Below, in pieces: positions 7,056-15,462 of a stretch of 23,755 nt of DNA. Numbering within the stretch: position 1 is the stretch's first letter; every line of letters begins with the position of its first letter. The position numbers were made by a program, and so were the translations under genes. The stretch covers positions 1 through 23,755 of IMG/VR virus record IMGVR_UViG_3300050821_000723. One strand, given 5' to 3'. This DNA is from a virus. The notes below the pieces were generated by a model. It was given only the letters and a program-made list of their open reading frames with translations. It was not told where the DNA came from and made no database searches.

Positions 7056-7918
7056 TACTGTTGTGGATCACCGAATGGGTTACTTGGATCAAACACTAGG
7101 ATCTCATCAGCTGCATTAGCCAACGTCTGATTGTCATCCAATTGATCATTGATATTGTCACGGATGTTCAGTGTGGTAATGATATAGACTGCGCCGCTGT
7201 TAGCACCAGTGACGTGCTCACCAACACCAAATGTACCGGTCATAGATTTGACACTAAGTGTGCCTGATGGCTTGTTCCACGTTAGAACTGTGCCAGTCGC
7301 GTGGGTGGTGTTACCTGTGATCTTCTCACCTATCGTATAGGTGCCACTGAATGTATTAGCCGCAGTGTTCATGGTCAACTGATAACCAATCACAATGGTA
7401 TTGATTGTACTGTCGATCTGGGTGATACCTGTGTTGACCGTTGCTTGATCGTAATTCCATTTCTCACAGACTAATGAATAGCCGTAGATATCTTCCTTGC
7501 CGAATGTGTAAAACAAATGCTCTTCGTCTGCCTTCTTGATCTCAAAGAATGCCTTGAAGTTCTGTAGCCATAGGATATCACCTTCACGTGGGCGACCAAA
7601 TCCTGCTGGCATACGTATGTTGAATAAACGGGTTGGGACTAGAAAGCGAGCCTGTTTGCGTACCTCAAGACCAAACTTACTGATAGCTTCGAAACCTTCA
7701 AACTGATCCACAGTCTGGATGTACATCGTGACTGGGTATGCTTGGTTGAACATCTTCGCAGGATCATCACCAAGAAGCGTGTCGAAGTTGGTTAGACTTG
7801 AACGCACCATATAGTGGGCTTCAATACCAAAGAAACCAACAGCCTCGTTGATGAGGCTTTCGTACATGCGGCTGTCTGGATTGTTCGTTATGAACCAATC
7901 TGTGTACTTGCTGGCCAT
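7055..7918 (-). CDS. gp14: Neck protein (T4 gp14-like)
   Basis: A 287-residue protein. Recognisable gp14 elements are FDTLLGDDPAKMFNQAY with an aromatic beta strand after it (TMYIQTVDQFEGF), ISKFGLEVRKQARFLV, RPREGDILWLQNFKAFFEI and HLFYTFGKEDIYGYSLVCEK. In T4 gp14 joins gp13 in the head-tail neck that seals the portal after packaging. The C-terminal region, about 190-255, holds a beta-rich insertion (YTIGEKITGNTTHATGTVL through FGVGEHVTGANSGAVYI) that resembles domains recurring in aquatic phage structural proteins. The C-terminus (FDPSNPFGDPQQ) is typical of the family. The order gp13-gp14-gp15 is T4-like. Confidence 0.9.
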   Translation of the reverse strand: MASKYTDWFITNNPDSRMYESLINEAVGFFGIEAHYMVRSSLTNFDTLLGDDPAKMFNQAYPVTMYIQTVDQFEGFEAISKFGLEVRKQARFLVPTRLFNIRMPAGFGRPREGDILWLQNFKAFFEIKKADEEHLFYTFGKEDIYGYSLVCEKWNYDQATVNTGITQIDSTINTIVIGYQLTMNTAANTFSGTYTIGEKITGNTTHATGTVLTWNKPSGTLSVKSMTGTFGVGEHVTGANSGAVYIITTLNIRDNINDQLDDNQTLANAADEILVFDPSNPFGDPQQ

Positions 7919-7920
7919 GA

Positions 7921-8676
7921 TTATCCAATCAAGTGAGGAATAGGGGCTTCGTATGTGTCACGGAGACGCTGTTCTAGTTTCTCCTGCTCATCAAGTGCCT
8001 CATCAAATATCTTCTGGCCATTCAATTTGACGCCACCAACCATTGGCACATCAACAAACTTCTTCAAGTTCTCTCCCCACTGCTTCTTGATCAGGCACGT
8101 GGTATAAGCCTTGAGCCAGATATCATTCCAGAAGTACAGGTTGTTTGATGGGAGAACCTGATAACATTCCGCCATCACCATCGTGCCATTAGATGCTTTC
8201 TGCTTGAGACCATCCACGAACAGACGACCATCATAGCGATTGAATCTAATAGGTGGTTCACCAATGAATAGAATCTCAAGCGTGCGGATGTGCTGCTGTG
8301 CCAATTCGTAATAGACGTAATCGGCTGAGGTGAAGTCATAGAGTTCATTCAGGCGCAACTGATAGTTCAAGTCGAAGATGTTGAAGTTCTGTGGACCACC
8401 AGAACCTGTGCTATTACCCAGAATAGGAAAGATACGAGTGACGTTGATGATAGTAGGATCCATTTGGAAGAATCCATTGGATAGTACGGTGCTGGTGACG
8501 TTCATGGACACATAGACCTTGTTCGTGGCGTCCATATGGAACTCCGTGAACATGTTTATGGCATCATCAACACGATCATCTATCTGATCATCGTCAATGT
8601 TAATACTGATGACAGGTGCACCTAGTTTACGTAGGGCATACTGTACCAGTGTCTGTCTGCTATTTGGTGTGGCCAT
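7921..8676 (-). CDS. gp13: Neck protein (T4 gp13-like head completion)
   Basis: A 251-residue protein. The N-terminus, with residues TLVQYALRKLGAPVISINID followed by DDQIDDRVDDAINMFTEFH, is the signature of gp13 in T4-like phages: a leading helix, the LGAPVI segment and an acidic amphipathic helix. Later segments include NVTRIFPIL, PPIRFNRYDGRLFVDG and a C-terminal helical coil (FDEALDEQEKLEQRLR). With gp14 it forms the collar that completes the DNA-filled head. The start is ATG 8674-8676, downstream of a late-promoter motif at 8699-8706, with AAAGAG as a probable ribosome-binding site. Confidence 0.9.
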   Translation of the reverse strand: MATPNSRQTLVQYALRKLGAPVISINIDDDQIDDRVDDAINMFTEFHMDATNKVYVSMNVTSTVLSNGFFQMDPTIINVTRIFPILGNSTGSGGPQNFNIFDLNYQLRLNELYDFTSADYVYYELAQQHIRTLEILFIGEPPIRFNRYDGRLFVDGLKQKASNGTMVMAECYQVLPSNNLYFWNDIWLKAYTTCLIKKQWGENLKKFVDVPMVGGVKLNGQKIFDEALDEQEKLEQRLRDTYEAPIPHLIG

Positions 8677-8698
8677 GTATATAATCTCTTTGGTCTAA

Positions 8699-8706
8699 TA
8701 TTTATG
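8699..8706 (-). promoter_or_regulatory. Probable late promoter core (CATAAATA) upstream of gp13
   Basis: Minus-strand CATAAATA, fitting the NATAAATA late-promoter core known from T4-like cyanophages (T4: TATAAATA). It ends 23 bases before the gp13 ATG and overlaps the TAA stop of the upstream gene. Transcription from here would give a very short leader covering the neck and packaging genes. Confidence 0.6.
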
Positions 8707-9001
8707 GTATGCGCGGGTAAACCGTGTATGCCGGTAGTGTTGGTCTCTGAGTCTCTTTGGTTGGTGGAAATGCGTAGTACCACCAGTTGCTTGGTTGTGT
8801 TGGTAGCGGAGCCAATCCACTATTGACACGAAGATAATATGCCGGAAAGAAATCAGTGGCATTTTGCGTGAAGGATGCATTGGTTGAGTTGGCTGTCCCC
8901 GTCTGAATCATATGCATGTCGGGGATGTTCGGACTGAATGCACCAGTATTATTCGTGTTGTACTGCAACGAATAACAACTCATTTGCGTGTTGGCTGGCA
9001 T
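8702..9001 (-). CDS. Small virion-associated protein, unknown
   Basis: A 99-residue product starting at ATG 8999-9001, three bases after the previous stop. It is Asn/Thr rich in the first half (YNTNNTGAF, TANSTNASF) and has an aromatic and proline-rich C-terminus (PSNWWYYAFPPTKETQRP). This composition matches neighbouring fibre genes. The last gene before the gp13 promoter, it is likely a structural accessory protein; no family recognised. Confidence 0.65.
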   Translation of the reverse strand: MPANTQMSCYSLQYNTNNTGAFSPNIPDMHMIQTGTANSTNASFTQNATDFFPAYYLRVNSGLAPLPTQPSNWWYYAFPPTKETQRPTLPAYTVYPRIP

Positions 9002-9004
9002 GGC

Positions 9005-10003
9005 TTATATCTGGAGCACCCACCCACCCCATGAGGCAGGAGAGAATGGTAGAGGCTGGCTGCTAATCTGTGAGCCATTTCCTAAGTTGATTAGATTATA
9101 TTGAGTGCCATTGAACGTGAAGTAGGACAAATCTCCTCTGCCCGCCTGAATAGTGGAGACATAATAATCTTTCAGTAGACCACGAATGCCGCCATTGCCA
9201 GCACCTGCTACGGTACCGTGCCCCTGAATTGATGATCTACAAAATGAATAACGTCCACCGAGATAACCATCGAGTGAAGATATTTCTGTCCAAAATCCCT
9301 GCACTGCGCCATAGAAATTACCATTGACCGCCTTGGCAGATGTGTTATTGGCTATGTAATAAGGTTCATTTGGGAATCCAGATGGACCAGCAGAGCCGAT
9401 ATCAGCAAATAGGATAATTGATGAAAGATTTGCGGCAACCAAAGGATAGGTATCTACACTCAATGGCATGAAAGAATCATATGTTCCGCAATAGAAACAG
9501 GTTCCAGTATTAAGGGATGCTGCGTTAGCCACAGAGAAGATGGCGCGGTCAATGGTAACTGAATAATAGAAGTTCATTCCGGCAACAGTCGTTGCCATGG
9601 ATACTGTGTTCATCGTGAATACGTTGCCGGTGTTGACCGTGTTGGCAAAGGCTATTGTACAGAACCCATTGGCAGCGACATTCAATGCACCGGCTGAATT
9701 ATTGGCACAAATATATTGTGTTGCCTGATTAGATGCTGCCGCATTCCAACCGCATGAAATGGTCGTATAGAGTGTGGTGTTGGTGGCGTTGTCGGTCCCA
9801 AGGAACAAGAACCAGTCATTGGCTATGCTGTTGTTGGCACCGGGTGACTTCATGACATCCCAGCGTGTAGAGACACCTGATGTGTTGGTAGCCAACAAAC
9901 CAGATGAGACATTGACGAAGCCAACGTTGATGAGATCTGACTCCAGATTCTGGAGAAAGAGATTCATGCAATTGGCTGAGATTATAGTTCCAGTGCGGTA
10001 CAT
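9005..10003 (-). CDS. Putative fibre/adhesin structural protein
   Basis: A 332-residue product rich in Asn, Ser, Ala, Gly and aromatic residues. The N-terminal segment (GTIISANCMNLFLQNLE) is predicted helical and may be a virion-attachment segment. The rest is predicted beta structure with repeated short strands and several cysteines (for example YICANNSAG and TGTCFYCGTYDSF). The C-terminus reads YNLINLGNGSQI and ends SWGGWVLQI. The composition and position, transcribed from its own late-promoter motif just before gp13, suggest a structural or receptor-contact protein. No specific family recognised. Confidence 0.65.
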   Translation of the reverse strand: MYRTGTIISANCMNLFLQNLESDLINVGFVNVSSGLLATNTSGVSTRWDVMKSPGANNSIANDWFLFLGTDNATNTTLYTTISCGWNAAASNQATQYICANNSAGALNVAANGFCTIAFANTVNTGNVFTMNTVSMATTVAGMNFYYSVTIDRAIFSVANAASLNTGTCFYCGTYDSFMPLSVDTYPLVAANLSSIILFADIGSAGPSGFPNEPYYIANNTSAKAVNGNFYGAVQGFWTEISSLDGYLGGRYSFCRSSIQGHGTVAGAGNGGIRGLLKDYYVSTIQAGRGDLSYFTFNGTQYNLINLGNGSQISSQPLPFSPASWGGWVLQI

Positions 10004-10025
10004 AGTGTTATCCTATTAGGTATAA

Positions 10026-10033
10026 TATTTATC
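10026..10033 (-). promoter_or_regulatory. Probable late promoter core (GATAAATA) upstream of the 9005-10003 gene
   Basis: Minus-strand GATAAATA followed by TTATACC, matching the NATAAATA late-promoter core. It ends 23 bases before the next start codon and overlaps the TAA stop of the preceding fibre gene. Confidence 0.6.
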
Positions 10034-10586
10034 CAATCTTCGTGAGCATCACATAGCTGTTAGCAAGTAACAGTGTGGCATTTGCTGAACTGAAGTTCTG
10101 TGACCAACCGGGAATGACTGTACCTGTCGTGGTGATAGTCAAAACGCCATGTAATGTTACCCAGTCTGTGCGAGTAGTTACGGCACTAATGACGTGCCCA
10201 GTGTCACCAAATCCAAATCCTGCATAGTTGGCAAGAGTGGCAGCATAAGGAATGGCGATTTCCTGCGTATTAGCAACACCACCAGCACCGAAGTTGCCAC
10301 CCCCCACGAAGGTTCCTACAGCACTGCCAAAGTGCAAATTGGCAAAGAATCCGCCGGCACCATTAGCATTCTGGGAAGCAATAGAGAAGAAAGCGTCTAA
10401 TTTATAGACGCCGGTTTCATTCACAGTGATAGTGAGGTTTGCTTCAGCGGTCGGAGCAGTAGCACTAGTTCTTGACGTGTTGGCAGTCATGAACGCAGCC
10501 ATACCCGTCATCAACGTTGAGACCGTATTGACGACTGGCGAAGCGTTGGCGTTGATCTGAGCAGTGGTTAGTAGTTGCAGTGTCAT
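10029..10586 (-). CDS. Short fibre protein with C-terminal knob-like domain
   Basis: I place the start at ATG 10584-10586 (185 residues) rather than the upstream ATG at 10625. It gives an N-terminus (MTLQLLTTAQINANAS) similar to the neighbouring gene product (MGTTQLIDVAQINSNG), has an AAGAGA ribosome-binding sequence, and avoids overlapping the previous gene. The body, from about residue 27, is homologous to the C-terminal domains of the 11168-14419 and 15463-16422 products. Shared elements are MTANTSRTSATAPTAEANL, ETGVYKLDAFFSIAS, DWVTLHGVLTITTTGTVIP and a terminal NSYVMLTKIG. The strand pattern, with Gly-x-Tyr near the front and a final beta strand, resembles C1q/TNF-like trimeric jelly rolls; this fold is an inference. 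Confidence 0.75.
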   Translation of the reverse strand: MTLQLLTTAQINANASPVVNTVSTLMTGMAAFMTANTSRTSATAPTAEANLTITVNETGVYKLDAFFSIASQNANGAGGFFANLHFGSAVGTFVGGGNFGAGGVANTQEIAIPYAATLANYAGFGFGDTGHVISAVTTRTDWVTLHGVLTITTTGTVIPGWSQNFSSANATLLLANSYVMLTKIG

Positions 10587-10596
10587 ATATATTCTC

Positions 10597-11163
10597 TTAG
10601 TAGATGCTGTACCAGAGACCATCAAGTGTTATGAAGTTGAGATTTGCCGCAGCCGCAGCACTATTTCCTATTGCCGTGGTTTCGACACAGACATTCCCTG
10701 TCTTGTTTATGAATATCTGAACCATTACACCGACGTTAGGCGTCTGAGAACCGGAAGTTGCACCAGAAGCGGTTATGATCCAAATATTAGTAGGGGCAGG
10801 CAATCCATTGGCGATGTTGTAGGAAGAACCACAGATTTGTGATGGTACGATGTTTCCAAATGCCGGCGATGCACCATTGCCAGTGTTGGATTGAATGCCA
10901 CCACGCAAGAACACGATACCCATTGGGCTGAGATAGTATTTGGGAAGATTGTCACTACCACCAAAAGTTGTATAGCCTGCTAGAGTGTTTACGGTAAAAG
11001 AAGTCCATTTACCGATGACCGCATTGAATGATGCACCGTTCAAAACTAAGTCACTTGTAACATTCAGAGTCCCAGCCAAGTTCATTGTATTGTTTGTTGT
11101 GTCAAGAGTAAGAATACCATTACTGTTGATTTGAGCGACATCGATTAGTTGTGTTGTTCCCAT
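10597..11163 (-). CDS. Short tail-fibre-like protein
   Basis: A 188-residue product. The N-terminal part is Asn/Thr/Leu repeat-like (TLDTTNNTMNLAGTLNVTSD), the kind of beta-helical stalk seen in phage fibres. The rest reads WTSFTVNTLAGYTTFGG, LPKYYLSPMGIVFLRGGIQS, then a long Gly/Ser/Asn-rich stretch, VGVMVQIFINKTGNVCV and a terminal segment ending LDGLWYSIY. The W/aromatic...Y.....G.V.LRG arrangement is a recurring phage tail-fibre tip pattern. Adjacent short and long fibre genes suggest it is part of the same adhesion apparatus. Confidence 0.7.
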   Translation of the reverse strand: MGTTQLIDVAQINSNGILTLDTTNNTMNLAGTLNVTSDLVLNGASFNAVIGKWTSFTVNTLAGYTTFGGSDNLPKYYLSPMGIVFLRGGIQSNTGNGASPAFGNIVPSQICGSSYNIANGLPAPTNIWIITASGATSGSQTPNVGVMVQIFINKTGNVCVETTAIGNSAAAAANLNFITLDGLWYSIY

Positions 11164-11167
11164 GTTG

Positions 11168-14100
11168 TTATCCGATGCGAGTGAGGGTCATGTAAGAGTT
11201 AGATGAGAGATTCGTGGTGTTGGCGTTAGACACAACCTGCGCAAACATTGGAATGAATGTGCCAGTGGTGTTCAAGGTTACAGTCCCCTTACACAACACA
11301 AAGTCTCCACCTTGAATAGTGGCATAGGTGAGAATGTTTGAGCCATTAGTGGCAAAGGTTCCAAATCCACCAAAAACAGATCCTCCATTGATGACGGCAA
11401 GTTGCATATAGGAAAAGGCATTCTGTGTAGCAGTGCCACCCCAACTTATCTTAATACCTTGCGCACCGTGGATGGTGTTACCATTGCCACTAGAGATAGC
11501 AAGTAAAGCCTCAAGTTTATATGTGCCAGTTGTATTGATGGTCATTGATAGGTTGTTTTCGAACGTCAATGCGGTCGTGGATTGGCGAACTGAGTTGCCT
11601 GTCATAGTTGCGGACATACCAGCAAATGCACGCTGCTGTGTATTAGTGGTTACTGCTGAGCCTGCAATGATGTTGCCACTGACTGTTTGGAGGTCACTCG
11701 TTGCCACCGCGACGCCCGATGCACTCAGGTTTCCCGTGCTGACATTCTGTGTAACGCTTAGATTGCCAGTGCTAGTATTCTGAGTGACGCTAAGGTTGCC
11801 GGTGCTGGTATTCTGTGGCGTACTGATGTTACCAGCCACCAAATTGGCTGCCGTGTTGATAGTCGCTGAGACGTTGATGTTTCCGGTGATAGCGACATTG
11901 GCAAAAATGTTGACAGTAGCGTTGTTACCGCTAATATTGATCCTCTCAGAACCATCGGCTCTGATTGACCAAGCGGTATTACCACCGATTGCCTGAGTGG
12001 TATCAAGAATCGCTACACCATTACCAACCTCAAGGTAGGCAATGGCACCAGTCTGCGTGCTGTCTTCGACTCGAATAACAGCATTGGCACCTTTGAGAAG
12101 GATATCACCTGCGCCAGCAGCACCATGACCACCAACGCTCAATGCGGTTCCTGTGGTCTTGAAGATTAGATTTGGATCGCCAGCCAGTGAGCCATTGAGA
12201 TTGAACTGTATCTGTTGATTGGCACCAGCAGCGAATCCACCATTGGCGAGGTTCATGCCAATGAACTCACGAATCTCTATCAGATCATTGAGTAAAGTGT
12301 TGCTGGTGAATGTTAGAGTCTGTCCTGCGAGGGTATAGTCAGTCGTCGGTGCTTGCTCAAGTCCATTGCGGAACACCATCACATAGTTGACGTTGGCTGG
12401 TGATAGAACGTTATTCAACGTGAAGGCTGTCTGGTTGGCGGTTGATGTGAACTGCTCATTGAGAATGACTGATGGCTGCTGTGTGTTGGCAGCAATGAAC
12501 TCACGAACATCAATCACGTCATTAGTCACCGAGTTCGCTGAGAGAGTTAGAACTTGACCAGTAAGGGTATAGTGAGTGGTTGGTTCAAGCAGAATACCAT
12601 TACGACTGACCAGTAAGTAGTTGACATTGGCTGGTGCCAATGGATTGACCAACGTAAAGGCTGTCTGGTTGGCAGTGGCTACAAAGTTCTCTTCGGCAAT
12701 GACCGATGTTAGATTACTATAGATGTTGGGGCTAAGCGCAAACTGCTCTATACGCAGATTGGCAACGTTCCAAGTATCTGGTGCCCCAGCATCAATCCTG
12801 AGACCAATGTACATGTTGGTATCGGCTGGGTTATCTGCCTGATAGTACCAAGGGAAGCTGGCATTGTAGTTACCAACCACGCTATTAGCCATCAAGAATG
12901 TTGTACCACTGATACTTGGACTTCCAGATACCAAGATATCATACTGTGCTGCGCCATTGCTGGAACTGATATTGAAGATGGATACCAATCCCTTGCCTAT
13001 GCTTGGGACAGTATAGAAAGTATATGCGCTGTTGACTGTTGTCTGAGTGCCCAATGAAACAGCATTCACATAGTAGTCGTTGATAGATGATATAACATTC
13101 AACAAAGAAGCTACGTTGGCTTGAAAAGAAATGTTGGCCTGTGATGTCCCATTGGCAGTCACGAAGACGTTCATGGTTGACGTGTTGTTGAAGTTCAGGT
13201 TGGAATCAGCAAGAACCAATGTTCCATTGGCAAATACAGCAACAGTGTTGGCTGCTGCTCTCGCGGTGACCAACGCAGCCTGTGCCTGCGCATTGGCCAG
13301 ATATACATAACCAAGTGCAGTCTGTGCAACAAGATTGGCAGTGTTGGCTTGAAGGTATGCAGCATTGGTGTTGGCTGCGAATGGACCAACGATAGATGTT
13401 ATGTTCGCTGACCACGCCACGTTGCTCTGTGTGCCGTTGGCAGTCACAGACACATTCATCGTAGCCGTATTGTTCCAATTGATGTTGGAGGTATTGGCGA
13501 CTACACTGGTGCCATTGGCATAGGTGCCTTGAGTGTTGGCCTGAGCGTACGCTGCATTTGCTTCAGCATAGGCTGCGTTAGCATTGGCCGCAAACGGACC
13601 CACGATGGCCGTAATGTTCGCAGTGAATGCCACATTACCTTGTGAACCATTCGCTGATGTCGCTACGTTGACCGTGGCTGTATTATTGAAGTTGATGCTG
13701 GTAGCGTTGGCAACCGTTACGGTTCCATTGGAATCGATGGCGAAGTTGTTGGCACGGGCATAAGCGGCATTTGCTTCAGCATAGGCAGCCTCACCTATTA
13801 CAATAGCGGCCTGAGCGTCAGTCTCGGCTGTATTAGCCTGCGTATAAGCGGCGTTCGCCTGAGCGTAGGCGGCATTGGCCTGATCGTACGCGGGGCCTGC
13901 TATGGCGCTCTGGTTGGCTGTGAACGCAATGTTGGCTGTGGTGTTCCCCTGAACCCCCACAACCGTGACGTTTACGGTCGAAGTGTTATTAAAGTTGAGG
14001 TTGGCCGCACTATTAACATTGTAGTGGGCATTGGCAGCAACGTTAATACTTCCACCGCCACCGCCCGTGCTATCAAAGAAGACATTGACGCGACCATTGG

Positions 14101-14419
14101 CATAGTCGTCGGTGACCTTGAGTATTACATTAGTGCCATTGCTGAAGTCGATGGTGCTGGTACTGTTAACCATCACGTTGTTGTTCTGAATGACGACCTG
14201 ACCACCACCCAATGGTGCCCACGACGCAATGAATCCCTCGAACCCTGAAGTATTAGAGTTAAAGCGGATCATGCCCTTACCGCCTGCTGGACGCTGACCA
14301 GTGGTTCCTACAGGTAGAGCGAGTGCATCGGTAGCATGCGACGCATCAATGGTCACATTGGCGTTTGTGTTCGCGCCAAATGTAGTACCTGATGGTGTGA
14401 ATGCAATGCCTTTAGCCAT
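11168..14419 (-). CDS. Long tail fibre (1083 aa) with repeats and C-terminal knob-like domain
   Basis: The N-terminus (about 1-100) is Ala/Asn/Thr rich. The next 300 residues contain repeated ANAAYAQANAAY-type Ala/Asn/Tyr helical or coiled segments alternating with NFNNTATVNV-type beta segments. About residues 570-720 contain two tandem copies of a domain with TANQTAFTL, then NVNYLLVSRNG or NVNYVMVFRNG, then HYTLTGQVLTL or DYTLAGQTLTF, a domain widely found in phage fibres. Downstream are NTSTGNLSVTQ repeats, and a C-terminal domain (about 935-1083) ends NSYMTLTRIG and is paralogous to two neighbouring proteins. Likely a trimeric host-recognition fibre. A late-promoter motif lies 28 bases before the start. 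Confidence 0.85.
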   Translation of the reverse strand: MAKGIAFTPSGTTFGANTNANVTIDASHATDALALPVGTTGQRPAGGKGMIRFNSNTSGFEGFIASWAPLGGGQVVIQNNNVMVNSTSTIDFSNGTNVILKVTDDYANGRVNVFFDSTGGGGGSINVAANAHYNVNSAANLNFNNTSTVNVTVVGVQGNTTANIAFTANQSAIAGPAYDQANAAYAQANAAYTQANTAETDAQAAIVIGEAAYAEANAAYARANNFAIDSNGTVTVANATSINFNNTATVNVATSANGSQGNVAFTANITAIVGPFAANANAAYAEANAAYAQANTQGTYANGTSVVANTSNINWNNTATMNVSVTANGTQSNVAWSANITSIVGPFAANTNAAYLQANTANLVAQTALGYVYLANAQAQAALVTARAAANTVAVFANGTLVLADSNLNFNNTSTMNVFVTANGTSQANISFQANVASLLNVISSINDYYVNAVSLGTQTTVNSAYTFYTVPSIGKGLVSIFNISSSNGAAQYDILVSGSPSISGTTFLMANSVVGNYNASFPWYYQADNPADTNMYIGLRIDAGAPDTWNVANLRIEQFALSPNIYSNLTSVIAEENFVATANQTAFTLVNPLAPANVNYLLVSRNGILLEPTTHYTLTGQVLTLSANSVTNDVIDVREFIAANTQQPSVILNEQFTSTANQTAFTLNNVLSPANVNYVMVFRNGLEQAPTTDYTLAGQTLTFTSNTLLNDLIEIREFIGMNLANGGFAAGANQQIQFNLNGSLAGDPNLIFKTTGTALSVGGHGAAGAGDILLKGANAVIRVEDSTQTGAIAYLEVGNGVAILDTTQAIGGNTAWSIRADGSERINISGNNATVNIFANVAITGNINVSATINTAANLVAGNISTPQNTSTGNLSVTQNTSTGNLSVTQNVSTGNLSASGVAVATSDLQTVSGNIIAGSAVTTNTQQRAFAGMSATMTGNSVRQSTTALTFENNLSMTINTTGTYKLEALLAISSGNGNTIHGAQGIKISWGGTATQNAFSYMQLAVINGGSVFGGFGTFATNGSNILTYATIQGGDFVLCKGTVTLNTTGTFIPMFAQVVSNANTTNLSSNSYMTLTRIG
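12258..12706 (-). repeat. Two tandem copies of a fibre beta domain inside the 1083-aa fibre
   Basis: The two copies, about 210 bases each (approximately 12495-12706 and 12258-12465), encode near-identical domain layouts: F-x-A/S-TANQTAFTL...NVNY..V.RNG....PTT.YTL.GQ.LTL...D.I.+REF. They differ at many third-codon positions, so the duplication is not very recent. Confidence 0.75.
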
Positions 14420-14446
14420 GATAACTCAATTACGATTCGTGTTTAG

Positions 14447-14454
14447 TATTTATC
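14447..14454 (-). promoter_or_regulatory. Probable late promoter core (GATAAATACTA) upstream of the 1083-aa fibre
   Basis: Minus-strand GATAAATACTA lies in the 38-base gap between the stop of the 14458-15456 gene and the ATG at 14417-14419. It is the best match in the window to the T4 late promoter (TATAAATACTA), differing only at the first base. Confidence 0.65.
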
Positions 14455-14457
14455 CCC

Positions 14458-15456
14458 TTAGTGGAACAATACAGAATTGTTTTGACCGGGGATTGTGATG
14501 TTGGTATTGGGGAAGATGCCACCGACAGAATTCACTGAAACGGTAATGCTGTTGTTGCCGTTAATCACATAGGTTGCATTCGTCGTTGGCCATTTGGCCA
14601 ACGCGATGGTGTTCGATGTAAGACTCTCATTGTTCGTATTAGCACCTGAGGTGTAATAGACATTCATCGTCTCTGATGGAATAGTGATGGAGGCTAGATT
14701 CTGTGAGGAGTTTGAGAAGTTGATAACGTTGACTGTGGCATTAGGTGATACCGTCACATTACCAACATTTGCGCCCACTGGTGCGTTCAACATAAACGTT
14801 GCGATTGCACCAGCAGATCCACATGTTGTGTTATCTATCCACGACCAGAGGACCATTTGAGGATCACCATTAGCCAAGAATCTATAGGCGAACTCTGTGG
14901 GGAGATCGGTTGCAGAATTCTCCATGACAAATAGACTGATGTATCCTGTTGGTGGGTCTGAGATCTGCGCGTTAGCCTGACCCGTACCCGCACCAAAGAA
15001 CACAGCAGCAACAGCTAAGTCATTAGTCTGAGCTAGTGGTGATGTCATACCACTAGTGCTGAAGTTGGCGTTGGAGTGCGCCATCGTTGATGCAACCATA
15101 TCTAGTGTGCCATCACCACCAGAAAATTCAGTCAGTGTGCCATGGGCGACAGTGCAATTAGGAATGGTGATAACAACGGTATGTGTGCCAGAGGCAGCGC
15201 CCTTTTCGTACCAGATTGCGACACCACCAGAATCGGTGCTACCTGCTAGTGTATTGATCGCAACTGGCACAATCGCTGGCAACATGGTGCCATTAGTATC
15301 TGTTGGTGTGCCCGGTGGAGTGTTGTTGTTCTGGGCGACACGGTAATAAGAACATTGAGTAGTGAGTAGACTGTTCTGTCCTACTCCATTCAATGTGAGT
15401 GTGATTGTTGTAGTGACGTTTGCTGCACTAACAGATTGAAGTTTTGACCAACCCAT
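14458..15456 (-). CDS. Putative adhesin with bacterial-like beta-sandwich domain
   Basis: A 332-residue product. The first 210 residues match a pattern I associate with secreted beta-sandwich domains of environmental bacteria: TITLTLNGVGQNSLL, SGGVAIWYEKGAASGTHTVV, AHGTLTEFSGG, LAQTNDLAVAAVFFGAG, PPTGYISLFVMENSATD and a conserved Ser/Ala/Gly stretch. From about 235 the sequence changes to a short Asn/Val/Thr-rich fibre-like segment (VTVSPNATVNVINF, NSITVSVNSVGG). A surface-binding role is likely from context; carbohydrate binding is only an inference. The ATG at 15454-15456 lies six bases after the previous stop. Confidence 0.7.
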   Translation of the reverse strand: MGWSKLQSVSAANVTTTITLTLNGVGQNSLLTTQCSYYRVAQNNNTPPGTPTDTNGTMLPAIVPVAINTLAGSTDSGGVAIWYEKGAASGTHTVVITIPNCTVAHGTLTEFSGGDGTLDMVASTMAHSNANFSTSGMTSPLAQTNDLAVAAVFFGAGTGQANAQISDPPTGYISLFVMENSATDLPTEFAYRFLANGDPQMVLWSWIDNTTCGSAGAIATFMLNAPVGANVGNVTVSPNATVNVINFSNSSQNLASITIPSETMNVYYTSGANTNNESLTSNTIALAKWPTTNATYVINGNNSITVSVNSVGGIFPNTNITIPGQNNSVLFH

Positions 15457-15462
15457 AGCATA

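Noticed and set aside
9011-9032. Minus-strand G-rich run (GGGGTGGGTGGG) near the end of the 9005-10003 gene as a G-quadruplex
   Set aside because: Only three runs of at least three G are present; the tract encodes the Trp/Gly-rich C-terminus of that protein.
10004-10028. Terminator from CCTAATAGG palindrome before the 9005-10003 gene
   Set aside because: Only four base pairs around one base; no U-tract.
10587-10625. Upstream ATG start at 10625 for the short fibre
   Set aside because: Would overlap the preceding gene by 29 bases and adds 13 residues that do not fit; the ATG at 10586 has a ribosome-binding sequence and a neighbour-like N-terminus.
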